A stretch of 64,000 nt of DNA from Paracoccaceae bacterium (GCA_014654775.1 JACVZW010000071.1:122465-186464); one strand, 5' to 3'. Shown: positions 1 through 10,243, counted from the first letter of the stretch. Notes: generated from the sequence alone by a model not told the origin. Translations and numbers: made by a program.

Positions 1-2466
1 GTCATTGGCCGCATCGATCTGCGCCTTGGTAAAGCCAAGGTGACGCAGCAGGTCAAAGGTCGGATCGGCCAGCTTTTCCGCCGGGATGCCCAACGTGCCC
101 TTGCAGAACTCTTCCCCCAGCGTCCACTGGTTGAAGACGAAGCGGATATCAAAGGCCGAGGGCAGAGCGCCTTCGATCTTTTCCAACTCGCGCGGGCCGA
201 AACCATGGCCGATCAGCGCCGTGTGGTTGATGCCCGGGCAGTTGCCGATGCTGCCATGGCCCACCGCATAGGCCACGATTTCCGCGATCTGGCTGGAAGA
301 ATAACCCAGCGTCTCCAACGCCGCCGGAACCGACTGGTTGATGATCTTGAAGTAGCCGCCACCCGCCAGCTTCTTGAACTTCACCAGCGCGAAGTCCGGC
401 TCGATCCCCGTCGTGTCACAATCCATCACAAGGCCGATGGTCCCCGTGGGCGCGATCACCGTGGTCTGGGCGTTGCGATAGCCGTGCTTTTCGCCCAAAG
501 CGAGCGCCTCGTCCCAAGCGGATTTCGCAAGAGCGACAAGGCTTTGATCCGGGCAGTTCGCGTGGTCCATCGCCACCGGATTGACGTTGACCGCCTCATA
601 GCCCGCGGTTTCGCCATAGGCGGCACGGCGGTGGTTGCGGATGACGCGCAGCATATGCTTGGCATTGCGCTGATAGCCCGGGAAGGCCCCCAGCTCCGCC
701 GCCATCTCGGCCGAGGTGGCGTAAGTGATCCCCGTCATCAGCGCGGTCAGCGCACCGCAGAGCGCCCGCCCTTCGACCGAGTCATAGCCCAGACCCATGT
801 TCATCAGCAGACCGCCGATATTGGCATAGCCAAGGCCCAGCGTGCGGAAATCATAGGACAGCTGCGCGATCTCCTTCGACGGGAACTGCGCCATCATGAC
901 CGACACTTCCAGCGTCACCGTCCAGAGCCGGGTCGCATGCACATAGGCATCTGCATCGAACCGGCCATCCTTGAAGAAGGTCAGCAGGTTCATCGAGGCA
1001 AGGTTGCAAGCCGTATCGTCAAGGAACATGTATTCCGAGCAGGGGTTCGACCCCCGGATCGGCCCATCTTCCGGGCAGGTGTGCCAAGCGTTCACAGTAT
1101 CATGGAACTGGATGCCCGGGTCCGCGCAGGCCCAAGCGGCGTGACCGACCTGATCCCACAGATCCCGCGCCTTTATGGTCTTGGACACCTTGCCATCCGT
1201 GCGGCGGATCAGCGCCCAATCCTCATCATTCTGCACGGCCTTCAGGAAGGCATCCGTGACGCGGACGGAGTTGTTCGAATTCTGACCCGACACGGTGATG
1301 TAGGCCTCGGAGTCCCAATCCGTGTCATAGGTCGGGAATTCGATCGAGGTGAAGCCCTGCCGCGCATATTGCAGCACACGGTTGGTATAGGTGTCGGGGA
1401 TCATCGCTTTCTTGGCCGACTTGATCGCCGCCTTCAGCGCCGGGTTCTTCGCCGGATCGACCGAATCCTCTGCCGACCCATCCCACTGGCGGATCGCGGC
1501 GAATATCTCGTTCAGCTTCTGCTCATGCGCCTTGGACCCGGCCACCAGCGAGGCGACCTTCTGCTCCTCGATGACCTTCCAGTTGATGAACTGCTCGATA
1601 TCCGGGTGATCCATATCGCAGATCACCATCTTCGCCGCGCGCCGAGTCGTGCCGCCGGACTTGATCGCCCCCGCCGCGCGGTCGCCGATCTTCAGAAAGC
1701 CCATCAGGCCGCTGGATTTGCCGCCGCCGGACAGTTTCTCCCCTTCGCCGCGCAGGGACGAGAAGTTGGTGCCAGTGCCCGAGCCGTATTTGAACAGCCG
1801 CGCCTCACGAACCCACAGGTCCATGATCCCGCCCTCATTCACCAGATCGTCGCTGACAGACTGGATAAAGCAGGCATGCGGCTGCGGGTGCTCATAGGCC
1901 GACTCGGACTTCGTCAGCTTGCCGGTCTGGTAATCCACGTAGAAGTGCCCCTGCGCCGGGCCGTCCACACCATAGGCCCAATGCAGGCCGGTGTTGAACC
2001 ATTGCGGGCTGTTGGGCGCCGCCATCTGGCGGGCCAGCATGAAGCGCATCTCGTCATAATAGGCGCGCGCATCAGCTTCGGTGGTGAAATAGCCGCCCTT
2101 CCAGCCCCAATAGGCCCAGGCCCCCGCCAGACGGTCGAAGACCTGCTTGGCCGAGGTTTCGCCCACAAAGCGCTCCGTCTCGGGCAATTCCGCCAGCGCC
2201 GCCTCATCGGGCACCGACCGCCACAGGAATTCCGGAACGCCCTTTTCCTTCACGCGCTTCAATCGCGTAGGCACGCCCGCCTTGCGGAAATACTTCTGGG
2301 CCAGAACGTCCGAGGCGACTTGGCTCCAGCCCTCTGGAACCTCCACCGCCTCGTTGCGGAAGACGACCTTGCCATCAGGATTGCGGATCTCCGATGTGGT
2401 CGTGGTGAACGACATCGCGCCATAGGCGCCGGTCACTTCGGAGGTGAATTTGCGTTCGATCTTCAT
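1..2466 (-). CDS. nrdJ: Vitamin B12-dependent (class II) ribonucleotide reductase, 3' end outside window
   Basis: This enzyme reduces ribonucleotides to deoxyribonucleotides with adenosylcobalamin as radical source, so DNA precursor synthesis does not depend on oxygen. The visible 822 codons run to the window edge without a stop, so the C-terminal part is missing. The N-terminus begins MKIERKFTSE. Recognisable blocks are PNSPQWFNTGLHW (about residue 151), the PHACFIQSV cysteine region (Cys199), GSGTGTNFSSLRGEGE, and the NPCSEYMFLDDTACNL block near residue 475. The start is chosen because GGAG lies 8-12 nt upstream of the ATG at 2466 and the homology begins at once. An NrdR-type box lies about 160 bp upstream. 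The family call is secure; the length of the missing end is unknown. Confidence 0.95.
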   Translation of the reverse strand, partial: MKIERKFTSEVTGAYGAMSFTTTTSEIRNPDGKVVFRNEAVEVPEGWSQVASDVLAQKYFRKAGVPTRLKRVKEKGVPEFLWRSVPDEAALAELPETERFVGETSAKQVFDRLAGAWAYWGWKGGYFTTEADARAYYDEMRFMLARQMAAPNSPQWFNTGLHWAYGVDGPAQGHFYVDYQTGKLTKSESAYEHPQPHACFIQSVSDDLVNEGGIMDLWVREARLFKYGSGTGTNFSSLRGEGEKLSGGGKSSGLMGFLKIGDRAAGAIKSGGTTRRAAKMVICDMDHPDIEQFINWKVIEEQKVASLVAGSKAHEQKLNEIFAAIRQWDGSAEDSVDPAKNPALKAAIKSAKKAMIPDTYTNRVLQYARQGFTSIEFPTYDTDWDSEAYITVSGQNSNNSVRVTDAFLKAVQNDEDWALIRRTDGKVSKTIKARDLWDQVGHAAWACADPGIQFHDTVNAWHTCPEDGPIRGSNPCSEYMFLDDTACNLASMNLLTFFKDGRFDADAYVHATRLWTVTLEVSVMMAQFPSKEIAQLSYDFRTLGLGYANIGGLLMNMGLGYDSVEGRALCGALTALMTGITYATSAEMAAELGAFPGYQRNAKHMLRVIRNHRRAAYGETAGYEAVNVNPVAMDHANCPDQSLVALAKSAWDEALALGEKHGYRNAQTTVIAPTGTIGLVMDCDTTGIEPDFALVKFKKLAGGGYFKIINQSVPAALETLGYSSSQIAEIVAYAVGHGSIGNCPGINHTALIGHGFGPRELEKIEGALPSAFDIRFVFNQWTLGEEFCKGTLGIPAEKLADPTFDLLRHLGFTKAQIDAAND

Positions 2467-2892
2467 CGCTGCCCCGTCTCCAATTCTGGCGGGGCCTGCG
2501 CCCCGTCCGTGTTAAATCCATTGCGGCTGGCAAGGCTGCGCCGTCCCACTGCCCAAGGGCAGAAGAATATGGCACCACATGCGGTGCCCCTTTCCGGGTT
2601 GGTTTGATCCTGCCTGTCGACACGCCACTATATGTTGTGGCCTCACCGCTCACTTCGTCAAACTGTCGTAAAGCGCGGTCAGGATCAATTACAATTTTCG
2701 CAGTCGACCGGCGATTTTTCGCTTGACGATTTTCCTGCAACAGGGCGGCGGAACATCGCCGATCTGCGCGCGCGCACCGGGAAAACCTTGGGGAAAACCC
2801 ACTGGATAGATTGAGAGAAGGCCGGATTTGCGCGCCTTGGCCTAGGCTTGCGCGAGGGCATTCAATGGATGCGTGAAACGCGCAGGCGCCGC
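2467..2892. other. 426-bp gene-free stretch upstream of nrdJ
   Basis: No convincing gene is seen on either strand; the short open frames here are shadows of the high GC content. The stretch contains an NrdR-like box at 2625-2640 and an imperfect 18-bp palindrome at 2571-2588 (arms GGCACC and GGTGCC). It also holds an AT-richer segment around 2680-2740 that may hold the nrdJ promoter. I looked for an adenosylcobalamin riboswitch, because the gene product needs B12, but found no convincing B12 box. The upstream gene ends at 2893 on the same strand, so this could also carry its terminator, though no U-tract hairpin is evident. Confidence 0.5.
2625..2640. promoter_or_regulatory. NrdR-type box upstream of nrdJ
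   Basis: The 16-mer CCACTATATGTTGTGG is a near-palindrome that closely resembles the consensus bound by the repressor NrdR (ACACTATATATAGTGT-like). It lies about 160 bp upstream of the nrdJ start codon. NrdR boxes usually come in pairs about two or three helical turns apart. I do not see a clear second box, which lowers confidence. Control of nrdJ by NrdR is inferred. Confidence 0.6.
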
Positions 2893-3816
2893 CTAACGCC
2901 CCGCCTCCGCCGCATCGGGCGATTCTTTCGCAACCCGCGGGCGCCGATTGATCAGCACAATCCCGATCCCGACCAGCGCCGCCGACCCGATCACCGGGGC
3001 CGTCAGCGACTCATCGAAGACCACAACCCCCAACAGGATCGCAAGGATTGGGGTCAGAAAGGAAAAGCTCGCCACAGTCGCCGCCGGATAAACCGACAAC
3101 AGCCATAGCCACCCGATGAATCCCCCCGCCACCACCAGCGAGGATTGGAAGATCAGCCCACCGATATGGGCTGGCTGCAAATCGCGGATCAGCGGCCCGA
3201 AGAAGGGCGCCGCCAGCAGCAGGATCGGCCCCGAAACCAGCACCATCCAGAACAGCTGCATCTCCGCACCCGCCTCGCGCAGCCGCGACGCCCGCGCCAC
3301 CAAAGCCGTCGCCGCCCAGCCGAAGGCCCCCCCCAGCGCCAGCAGATCGCCCGCAAGACTGCCCTGCGCCGCGTTCGGATCGCGCGACAGGATCGCCCAA
3401 GCGGTTCCCGCGAAGGCCAGCCCCAGCCCGGCCGCCCGCATCGGCGTGATCCGTTCCCCAGGCAGCACGAAATGCGCCATGATCGCAAACCACACGGGCA
3501 TCGAATAGAAGATGACCGAAGCTCGGCTCACCGCCGTGAGGTCCAACGCAAGGAACAGGCACAGGAATTCCAGCGCGAAGACCGTCCCGATCAGAAGACC
3601 CGCCCCCAGATCGGCCCGCCGCACCTGCGGCGGCCGCCCGCGCCAGTAAAGCCACGCCCAAACGAAGACAACGGCCAGAACGGACCGCAGCCCCGCAAAG
3701 AAGACGGGCTGCAACCCCTCATTCACCCATTTCACGATGATCTGGTTGAAGGCCAAAAGTAGCGTGATCCCCAGCAGGGCCGCTCCACCAAAGGCATCCA
3801 GCCTGTCCTTGCGCAT
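2893..3816 (-). CDS. EamA/DMT-superfamily transporter
   Basis: This is a predicted inner-membrane exporter of about 307 residues with roughly ten hydrophobic helices arranged as two EamA repeats. It opens with GAALLGITLLLAFNQIIVKW. Substrates of this family range from amino acids to purines and are not predictable here. The open frame extends further upstream (to 3900), but those residues are hydrophilic and unlike the family. The start at 3816 (MRKDRLDAFGG) follows a G-rich ribosome-binding sequence and begins just before the first helix. The C-terminus NRRPRVAKESPDAAEAGR is a soluble tail. Confidence 0.85.
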   Translation of the reverse strand: MRKDRLDAFGGAALLGITLLLAFNQIIVKWVNEGLQPVFFAGLRSVLAVVFVWAWLYWRGRPPQVRRADLGAGLLIGTVFALEFLCLFLALDLTAVSRASVIFYSMPVWFAIMAHFVLPGERITPMRAAGLGLAFAGTAWAILSRDPNAAQGSLAGDLLALGGAFGWAATALVARASRLREAGAEMQLFWMVLVSGPILLLAAPFFGPLIRDLQPAHIGGLIFQSSLVVAGGFIGWLWLLSVYPAATVASFSFLTPILAILLGVVVFDESLTAPVIGSAALVGIGIVLINRRPRVAKESPDAAEAGR

Positions 3817-3998
3817 GATGCCCTGCCCCCCGACCTCTGCGCCACAGTTCTGCCGCCCGTCGGGCGAAGTCAACCGCAGCGACGACGGTCGTTGGGGCAA
3901 CGCTCTGAAAAGACAAGCACCTTGCGAATCGTTAGCACTGGAAGCGAGCGGGCCAATTCACGTAAACGGCATGAAAGGGAACAGGAACGAGGCAGGAG

Positions 3999-4409
3999 AT
4001 GTCTGATATCATCGCCCGCTGTGAGGCCAAGGGCCTCCGCATGACGGATCAGCGCAGGGTGGTTGCCCGCGTCATCGACGAATCCGAGGATCACCCGGAT
4101 GTCGAAGAGCTTTACGCCCGCTCGGCCAAGATCGACCCGCGCATCTCCATTGCCACGGTCTATCGCACAGTGAAGCTGTTCGAAGAGGCGGGCATCCTCG
4201 AAAAGCTGGAATTCGGCGACGGACGCGCGCGCTATGAAGATGCCGAACGCGACCACCACGATCACCTGATCGACGTCAATTCCGGCGACGTGATCGAATT
4301 CGTCGACCCCGAGATCGAGGCGCTGCAGGAAAAGATCGCCGCGCGCCTCGGCTTCAAACTCGTCGGTCACCGGCTGGAACTTCTGGGCGTTCCGCTGAAG
4401 AAGTCCTGA
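3999..4409 (+). CDS. Fur-family metalloregulator (Fur/Mur type)
   Basis: This 136-residue protein has the Fur layout. A winged-helix DNA-binding domain covers residues 1-80 (TDQRRVVARVI and ISIATVYRTVKLFEEAG), followed by a metal-binding dimerisation domain with HHDHLIDVNSGDVIEF at residues 86-101. His32, His86, His87, His89 and His124 are candidate ligands. The two CxxC zinc pairs of E. coli Fur are absent, as in alphaproteobacterial Fur/Mur proteins. In this class such proteins often respond to manganese rather than iron, so the metal is uncertain. A transporter gene begins 2 nt after the stop, so the two genes are probably cotranscribed. Irr is less likely because its N-terminal heme-regulatory features are absent. 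Confidence 0.88.
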   Translation: MSDIIARCEAKGLRMTDQRRVVARVIDESEDHPDVEELYARSAKIDPRISIATVYRTVKLFEEAGILEKLEFGDGRARYEDAERDHHDHLIDVNSGDVIEFVDPEIEALQEKIAARLGFKLVGHRLELLGVPLKKS

Positions 4410-4411
4410 CC

Positions 4412-5338
4412 ATGGCACGCCCACCCCTCGCGGCCACGGATGCCGCCGGGGCGGCGGGCAATCTGCGCGGCATCGCCCTGATGCTGGCCGCCATGGCGCT
4501 CTTTGCTGTCGAGGACATGTTCCTCAAATGGGCCGCCACCGACCTTCCTGTCGGCATGGTGATCTTTGTCGCAGGCGCCGTCGGTGCGCCCGTCTTCGCC
4601 CTGATGGCCCGTCTCGAAGGGCGCCCCGTCTTGTCGCGCGCAGCCCTGCACCCGGCGGTGATCGCGCGCAATGCAGGCGAAATGGTCGCCACCATCGCCT
4701 ATATCAGCGCGCTTGCCGTCGTCGACCTGTCCACGGTCTCGGCTGTTCTGCAGGCCACGCCCCTTGCCGTCACGCTGGGCGCTGCGCTCTTTCTGCGCGA
4801 AAAGGTTGGCTGGCGGCGCTGGTCGGCCATCGCGGTGGGCTTCGCGGGTGTCCTCCTCGTGATCCGCCCGGGGATGGACGGCTTCCGCCCTGAGGCGCTC
4901 TGGGTCCTGATCTCGGTCGTGGGCCTTGCGCTGCGCGACCTCTCCTCGCGGGCAATTCCCGCCTCCTGCAGCACCGCGCAAGTGTCCTGCTGGGGCCTGA
5001 TGTCCGTCGCGCTGCTCGGCGCGGTGATGATGATCCCGGGCGGCGCGGTCCGCCCCGACACCGCCCAGATCGCCACCCTCTTCGGCGCGGTCCTCTTCGG
5101 CACCGCCGGATACTGGGCCATCACCGCCGCCACCCGGATGGGCGAGGTGGCCGTCGTGTCGCCCTTCCGTTACGCGCGGCTGATCTTCTCTATGCTGATC
5201 GGCATCCTCGTCTTCAACGAGCGGCCCGATGCCCTGATGCTCGTCGGGGCCGCGCTTGTGATCGCGTCGGGGCTTTACGCCTTCGCCCGCGAACGCGCCC
5301 GCAAACGCGCCCTTTCCATGCAGGGCGCCAGCGGGTAA
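4412..5338 (+). CDS. EamA/DMT-superfamily transporter, cotranscribed with fur-like gene
   Basis: This 308-residue membrane protein has two EamA repeats of five helices each, for example LRGIALMLAAMALFAVEDMF at the first helix and FSMLIGILVFNERPDALMLV near the end. It starts 2 nt after the Fur-family stop codon and is probably translated by coupling. The substrate is unknown. Its position suggests a link to the metalloregulator, but DMT proteins often sit in operons by chance, and I see no metal-binding motif. It differs clearly in sequence from the other EamA protein at 2893-3816. Confidence 0.85.
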   Translation: MARPPLAATDAAGAAGNLRGIALMLAAMALFAVEDMFLKWAATDLPVGMVIFVAGAVGAPVFALMARLEGRPVLSRAALHPAVIARNAGEMVATIAYISALAVVDLSTVSAVLQATPLAVTLGAALFLREKVGWRRWSAIAVGFAGVLLVIRPGMDGFRPEALWVLISVVGLALRDLSSRAIPASCSTAQVSCWGLMSVALLGAVMMIPGGAVRPDTAQIATLFGAVLFGTAGYWAITAATRMGEVAVVSPFRYARLIFSMLIGILVFNERPDALMLVGAALVIASGLYAFARERARKRALSMQGASG

Positions 5339-6664
<1,326 letters not shown>

Positions 6665-6667
6665 AAC

Positions 6668-6715
6668 GGCTGTTCCCTGTTTTGTGCCGCAATCTGTGCA
6701 GCAAACTGTGGCCAC
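6668..6715 (+). repeat. 48-bp dispersed intergenic repeat, copy 1
   Basis: This segment directly after enolase matches the reverse complement of 56243-56290 at 41 of 48 positions. The shared blocks are CCCTGTTTTGTGCCG and GCAAACTGTGGCCAC. Both copies lie in non-coding DNA next to housekeeping genes. Function is unknown. Confidence 0.75.
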
Positions 6716-6743
6716 ACTGGTGGCCACAACAGCCAAACAGCAA

Positions 6744-6767
6744 GGCCCCCGTCACTAGGCGGGGGCC
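6744..6767 (+). terminator. Hairpin terminator after eno
   Basis: GGCCCCCG and CGGGGGCC form an 8-bp perfect stem around an 8-nt loop, followed by GTTTC. It overlaps the last codons of the convergent oxidoreductase gene, so one hairpin may end both transcripts. Confidence 0.75.
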
Positions 6768-7846
6768 GTTTCAATTCCTGCGAAGAACCGCGCGGGTCGG
6801 AACGGGGCAAGCAGCGGCTGATCGCCCTGCCCGCCCATCTCCAGCGCCAGAAGATCGGCGACCAGCGGCGCCAGCGTGGCGCCCGAATGCATCACCGCCA
6901 TCGATAGGCCCGGCAGCACTGCGCCGATCACCGGCAGCCCGTCCCCCGGCACCGGGCGTTCCGCCATCAGCAGGCGGTCGGGCCGGATGAAGGCATTGGG
7001 GAAGAGATGGCGCAGCCGCATCAGCGTCGCCTGTTCCATCTCTTGCGGCGGCGGCAGACCCTCTGCCGCGTCCCCCTGATGATGGGCCGAGGCCGGGGCG
7101 ACCAACCGCCCTTCGGGATCTTGCCGCACCTCCTGATCGGGCGTGGCAAGGATATGGTGCAGGAGCGGCGGCAGCGGCCGCGTCACCAGCAGCGCGCCGG
7201 GGCGGCGCAGCATCGGCAGTTGCAGCCCCAAAGGGGCCAGCAGCGCAGGCGTTCCGGTCCCCGTGCAGAGGACGACATGATCGGCGCTGATCTCGCCCGC
7301 CGCGGTGCGGATACCCGTGATCCGCCCGTCATTGGCCACCAGCCCCTCTACTGCCAGCCCGCAGATCATATGCGCGCCATGGGACGAGGCAGAGGCAAGC
7401 GCCGCCTGCGCCAGACCGACAAGGTCCTGCGCCGCCTCCAGCGGGAAGAACAGCGCGCGCGGGGGCGGATCGGCCATCCGCGGCTCCAGTGCCGCGATGG
7501 CCGCCCGATCAAGCAGGCGCAGCGGATAGTCCAGAGCGGCCAGCGCGGCATGGCGGCGGTCGAAGGCCTCGCCCGTTTCTTCGAACCAGATGCAGCCCTC
7601 GGGCTGATAGGGGCGCGAGAGTTCCTCGCCAAGGCTGCGATGGGCGGCCATGGCGGCAAGGCGCAGGTGGAAATGCGCCTCCGTCAGGAAGAAACTCGCA
7701 TTCACCCAGCCAAAGCTGCGGCCCGATGCCCCGCTGGTCGGGGCGACCGCCTCGACCACCGTGACCGACGCACCGTCCCGCGCCAGACGATGGGCAAGCA
7801 CCGCACCGGTGATCCCGGCGCCAATGATGAGGAAACGGGGTTGCAT
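6755..7846 (-). CDS. FAD-dependent oxidoreductase, DadA/glycine oxidase-like
   Basis: A probable flavoenzyme of 363 residues that oxidises an amine or amino acid. The N-terminal dinucleotide fold is FLIIGAGITGAVLAHRLARD, followed by an acidic strand end (VTVVEA) and SGRSFGWVNASFF, typical of DAO-type enzymes. The C-terminal FAD contact region reads RPVPGDGLPVIGAVLPG and VMHSGATLAPLVADLLA. The longer open frame upstream has no family character. The start at 7846 (MQPRFLII) has GGAG six bases upstream. No partner for a sarcosine- or D-amino-acid dehydrogenase complex is adjacent. The exact substrate cannot be read from the sequence. Confidence 0.85.
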   Translation of the reverse strand: MQPRFLIIGAGITGAVLAHRLARDGASVTVVEAVAPTSGASGRSFGWVNASFFLTEAHFHLRLAAMAAHRSLGEELSRPYQPEGCIWFEETGEAFDRRHAALAALDYPLRLLDRAAIAALEPRMADPPPRALFFPLEAAQDLVGLAQAALASASSHGAHMICGLAVEGLVANDGRITGIRTAAGEISADHVVLCTGTGTPALLAPLGLQLPMLRRPGALLVTRPLPPLLHHILATPDQEVRQDPEGRLVAPASAHHQGDAAEGLPPPQEMEQATLMRLRHLFPNAFIRPDRLLMAERPVPGDGLPVIGAVLPGLSMAVMHSGATLAPLVADLLALEMGGQGDQPLLAPFRPARFFAGIETAPA

Positions 7847-7894
7847 GGCGGCTCCTTTGCCCCATGGTGGCAGGGTCTGATGCCGGAGGGAAGC

Positions 7895-8323
7895 ATGGAT
7901 CACGCCGAAAGGATCATCGCCACGCTGGACCTGCTCCCCCATCCCGAAGGCGGCTGGTACCGCGAGACATGGGCCGGGCCGGATATGGCGGGGCGCGCGG
8001 TGGGGACGGCGATCTATTTCCTGCTGAAGGCGGGGGAGCGGTCGCATTGGCACCGGGTCGATGCGGGCGAGGTCTGGCTCTGGCATGCGGGGCATCCGCT
8101 GGACCTGTTGATGGCCGAGACGGCGGCAGGGCCGGTGACGGTGCAGTCCTTGGGCGGCGATGTGCTGGCGGGCCAGCGTCCGCAGGCGGTGGTGCCCGCC
8201 GGATGGTGGCAGGCGGCCGAGGCGCGAGAGGGCTGGGCGCTGGTCAGTTGCTGCGTCGCGCCCGGCTTCCGCTTCGAGGGGTTCGAACTGGCGGACCCCA
8301 GCTTCACGATCGGCGGGCGATAG
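7895..8323 (+). CDS. DUF985/Cupin_5 domain protein
   Basis: A small cupin of 142 residues with the pattern of the DUF985 family: LLPHPEGGWYRET near the N-terminus, then SHWHRVDAGEVWLWHAGHP with the likely metal-binding histidines, and a late VPAGWWQAA followed by SCCVAPGFRFEGFEL. The biochemical role of this family is poorly known; some members are thought to bind sugars. The start at 7895 is preferred over an in-frame ATG at 7880 because GGAGGG ends 4 nt before it. It is divergent from the FAD oxidoreductase with only 48 bp between, so promoters must overlap. Confidence 0.85.
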   Translation: MDHAERIIATLDLLPHPEGGWYRETWAGPDMAGRAVGTAIYFLLKAGERSHWHRVDAGEVWLWHAGHPLDLLMAETAAGPVTVQSLGGDVLAGQRPQAVVPAGWWQAAEAREGWALVSCCVAPGFRFEGFELADPSFTIGGR

Positions 8324-8353
8324 GGAGGCCCTGTGCCGGGGGTGGGGACGGGA

Positions 8354-9238
8354 ATGGATCACAAGGCCTGGCTCGCCACTTTGCCGCCCGAGGTGAAGGC
8401 CGATCTCGCCGCCCGATCCGATGCGGCCGGATTGCGCCATCTGGCGCTGCATCTGGGGCTGATCCTCGCCTGCGGCGTGGCCATCGCGGCGGGCGTTCCG
8501 GGCTGGTGGCTGCTTTTGCCGCTGCAGGGCGTGCTGATCATCTTTCTCTTCACGCTAGAACATGAGGCGACGCATCAGACCCCTTTCGCGCGGGTCTGGC
8601 TGAACGAGGTGGCGGGGCATCTGAGCGGTTTCCTTCTGCTGCTGCCCTTCCTGTGGTTCCGCTACTTCCACCTCGCCCATCACCGCTGGACGAATATCGA
8701 CGGCAAGGACCCGGAACTGGACGGGGCTAAGCCCGAAACGCGGGCGGCGTGGCTTTGGCATGTGTCGGGACTACCCTATTGGCTGTCCGAGGTGCGGCTG
8801 GTGCCGGGCCTTGCTCTGGGCCGGGTGCGGGCATCCTATCTGCCCGAGGCCGCCCTGCCCCGCATGGCGCGCGAGGCGCGGGTCATGCTTGCAGGTTACG
8901 GGCTGACGGCACTGTCCTTCCTCTGGACGGACCTTTTGCTCTGGGTCTGGCTGGTCCCCGTCCTGCTGGGCCAGCCCGTGCTGCGGCTGTATCTTCTGGC
9001 AGAGCATGGCGATTGCCCGCGCGTGGCCGACATGTTCCTGAACACGCGGACGACCTTCACCAACCGCGTTGTCCGCTTCCTCGCGTGGAACATGCCCTAT
9101 CACGTGGAGCATCACGTCGCCCCCACCGTGCCCTTTCACCGCCTGCCCGACCTGCATGCCCGGATGCGTGCCCATCTGGCGGTCACGGCCGAAGGCTATG
9201 GGGCCTTCACGCGGGACTATTTTGCGCGTCGTCGCTGA
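8354..9238 (+). CDS. Fatty acid desaturase family protein
   Basis: An integral-membrane di-iron enzyme of about 294 residues. The three histidine boxes are visible: HEATHQ, HLAHHRW and HVEHH, with hydrophobic segments between them (LALHLGLILACGVAIAAGV and LLLLPFLWF). Substrate could be a fatty acyl chain, an ornithine lipid or a carotenoid; the sequence alone does not decide. Two starts are possible. ATG at 8354 (MDHKAWLATL) has GGGGACGGGA upstream, and GTG at 8333 has GGGAGG upstream. I chose the ATG because the extra seven residues are unlike a conserved N-terminus. It follows the DUF985 gene closely, so the two may be cotranscribed. Confidence 0.87.
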   Translation: MDHKAWLATLPPEVKADLAARSDAAGLRHLALHLGLILACGVAIAAGVPGWWLLLPLQGVLIIFLFTLEHEATHQTPFARVWLNEVAGHLSGFLLLLPFLWFRYFHLAHHRWTNIDGKDPELDGAKPETRAAWLWHVSGLPYWLSEVRLVPGLALGRVRASYLPEAALPRMAREARVMLAGYGLTALSFLWTDLLLWVWLVPVLLGQPVLRLYLLAEHGDCPRVADMFLNTRTTFTNRVVRFLAWNMPYHVEHHVAPTVPFHRLPDLHARMRAHLAVTAEGYGAFTRDYFARRR

Positions 9239-9329
9239 TGGCCTGATCTGCCGGCAATAGGTCTGGATTATTGCCACCGTCACAATTCGGCATTGGCGCT
9301 TTGTCCCGCGACCCGATAGCACGGGCGGC

Positions 9330-10223
9330 ATGAGCGATCCGGTGCCCGCCCCGACCAAGAACGAGGACAGCCCGAAGGGCCTTGCCCTTGCCATCGCCGC
9401 CTATCTGATGTGGGGCTTCCTGCCGCTCTATATGAAGGCCTTGGCCACCGTGCCGGTGTTAGAGGTGCTGGCCCATCGCGTGGTCTGGTCGGTGCCAGTG
9501 GCGGGGGCGGTGCTGATCTGGCTGGGGCGGACGGCGGATCTGCGGACGGCGCTGCGGTCGCCCCGGATGATCGGGATGGCGGCGCTGACGGCAGGGCTGA
9601 TCTCGGTCAACTGGGCGATCTATGTCTGGTCGATCCAGTCGGGCCAAGCGCTGGAGGCGGCCTTGGGCTATTACATCAACCCGCTCTTCTCCATCTTCCT
9701 TGGCGCGGTGCTTTTGGGCGAACGGATGACCCGCGCGCAAGTCGCGGCCATCGCGCTGGCCGCCGCCGCCGTGGCGGTGCTGACATGGGAGGCGGGCCGC
9801 GTGCCACTGGTGGCGCTGGGGCTGACGGTCAGTTGGGGCTTCTACGCCTATCTGAAAAAGCGCCTGCCCTTGGGCCCCAATCAGGGCTTCATGCTGGAGG
9901 TGCTGATCCTGTCGCCACTGGCCCTGGGCTTTCTGCTTTGGACCGGGGCGCAAGGCGGGCTGGTCTTTGGGGCGGATGCAGGGCTGACGGGGCTTCTGCT
10001 GCTGGCGGGCGTGGTGACGGCGGTGCCGCTGATGGTCTATGCCAACGGCGCAAAGCTTTTGCGGTTGTCGACCATCGGCATCCTGCAATACATCGCGCCG
10101 ACGATGATCTTCCTGACCGCCGTCTTCGTCTTTGGCGAGGAGTTCGGGACGGCCCGTGCGGTGGCATTCCCGATGATCTGGGCGGCGCTGGTGATCTATA
10201 CCGGGTCGATGCTGAAACGCTGA
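9330..10223 (+). CDS. rarD: EamA family transporter RarD
   Basis: A 297-residue, ten-helix permease of the RarD branch of the DMT superfamily. The branch is recognised by KGLALAIAAYLMWGFLPLY at the start, VLAHRVVWS, SVNWAIYVWS, and the strongly conserved ALGYYINPLFSIFLGAVLLG. RarD proteins are annotated as chloramphenicol-sensitivity permeases, but their natural substrate is unknown. A soluble N-terminal stretch of about 15 residues precedes helix 1. A weak hairpin at 9253-9275 lies between this gene and the desaturase, and a GC hairpin with a conserved box follows the stop. Confidence 0.9.
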   Translation: MSDPVPAPTKNEDSPKGLALAIAAYLMWGFLPLYMKALATVPVLEVLAHRVVWSVPVAGAVLIWLGRTADLRTALRSPRMIGMAALTAGLISVNWAIYVWSIQSGQALEAALGYYINPLFSIFLGAVLLGERMTRAQVAAIALAAAAVAVLTWEAGRVPLVALGLTVSWGFYAYLKKRLPLGPNQGFMLEVLILSPLALGFLLWTGAQGGLVFGADAGLTGLLLLAGVVTAVPLMVYANGAKLLRLSTIGILQYIAPTMIFLTAVFVFGEEFGTARAVAFPMIWAALVIYTGSMLKR

Positions 10224-10243
10224 GCCTCGCCGCACCTGCGGGA

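Noticed and set aside
40-2607. Plus-strand open frame across nrdJ
   Set aside because: It is antisense to a gene with unmistakable class II reductase motifs.
2467-2892. Possible adenosylcobalamin riboswitch upstream of nrdJ
   Set aside because: No B12 box or the typical long conserved helices could be recognised; nrdJ is more often controlled by NrdR.
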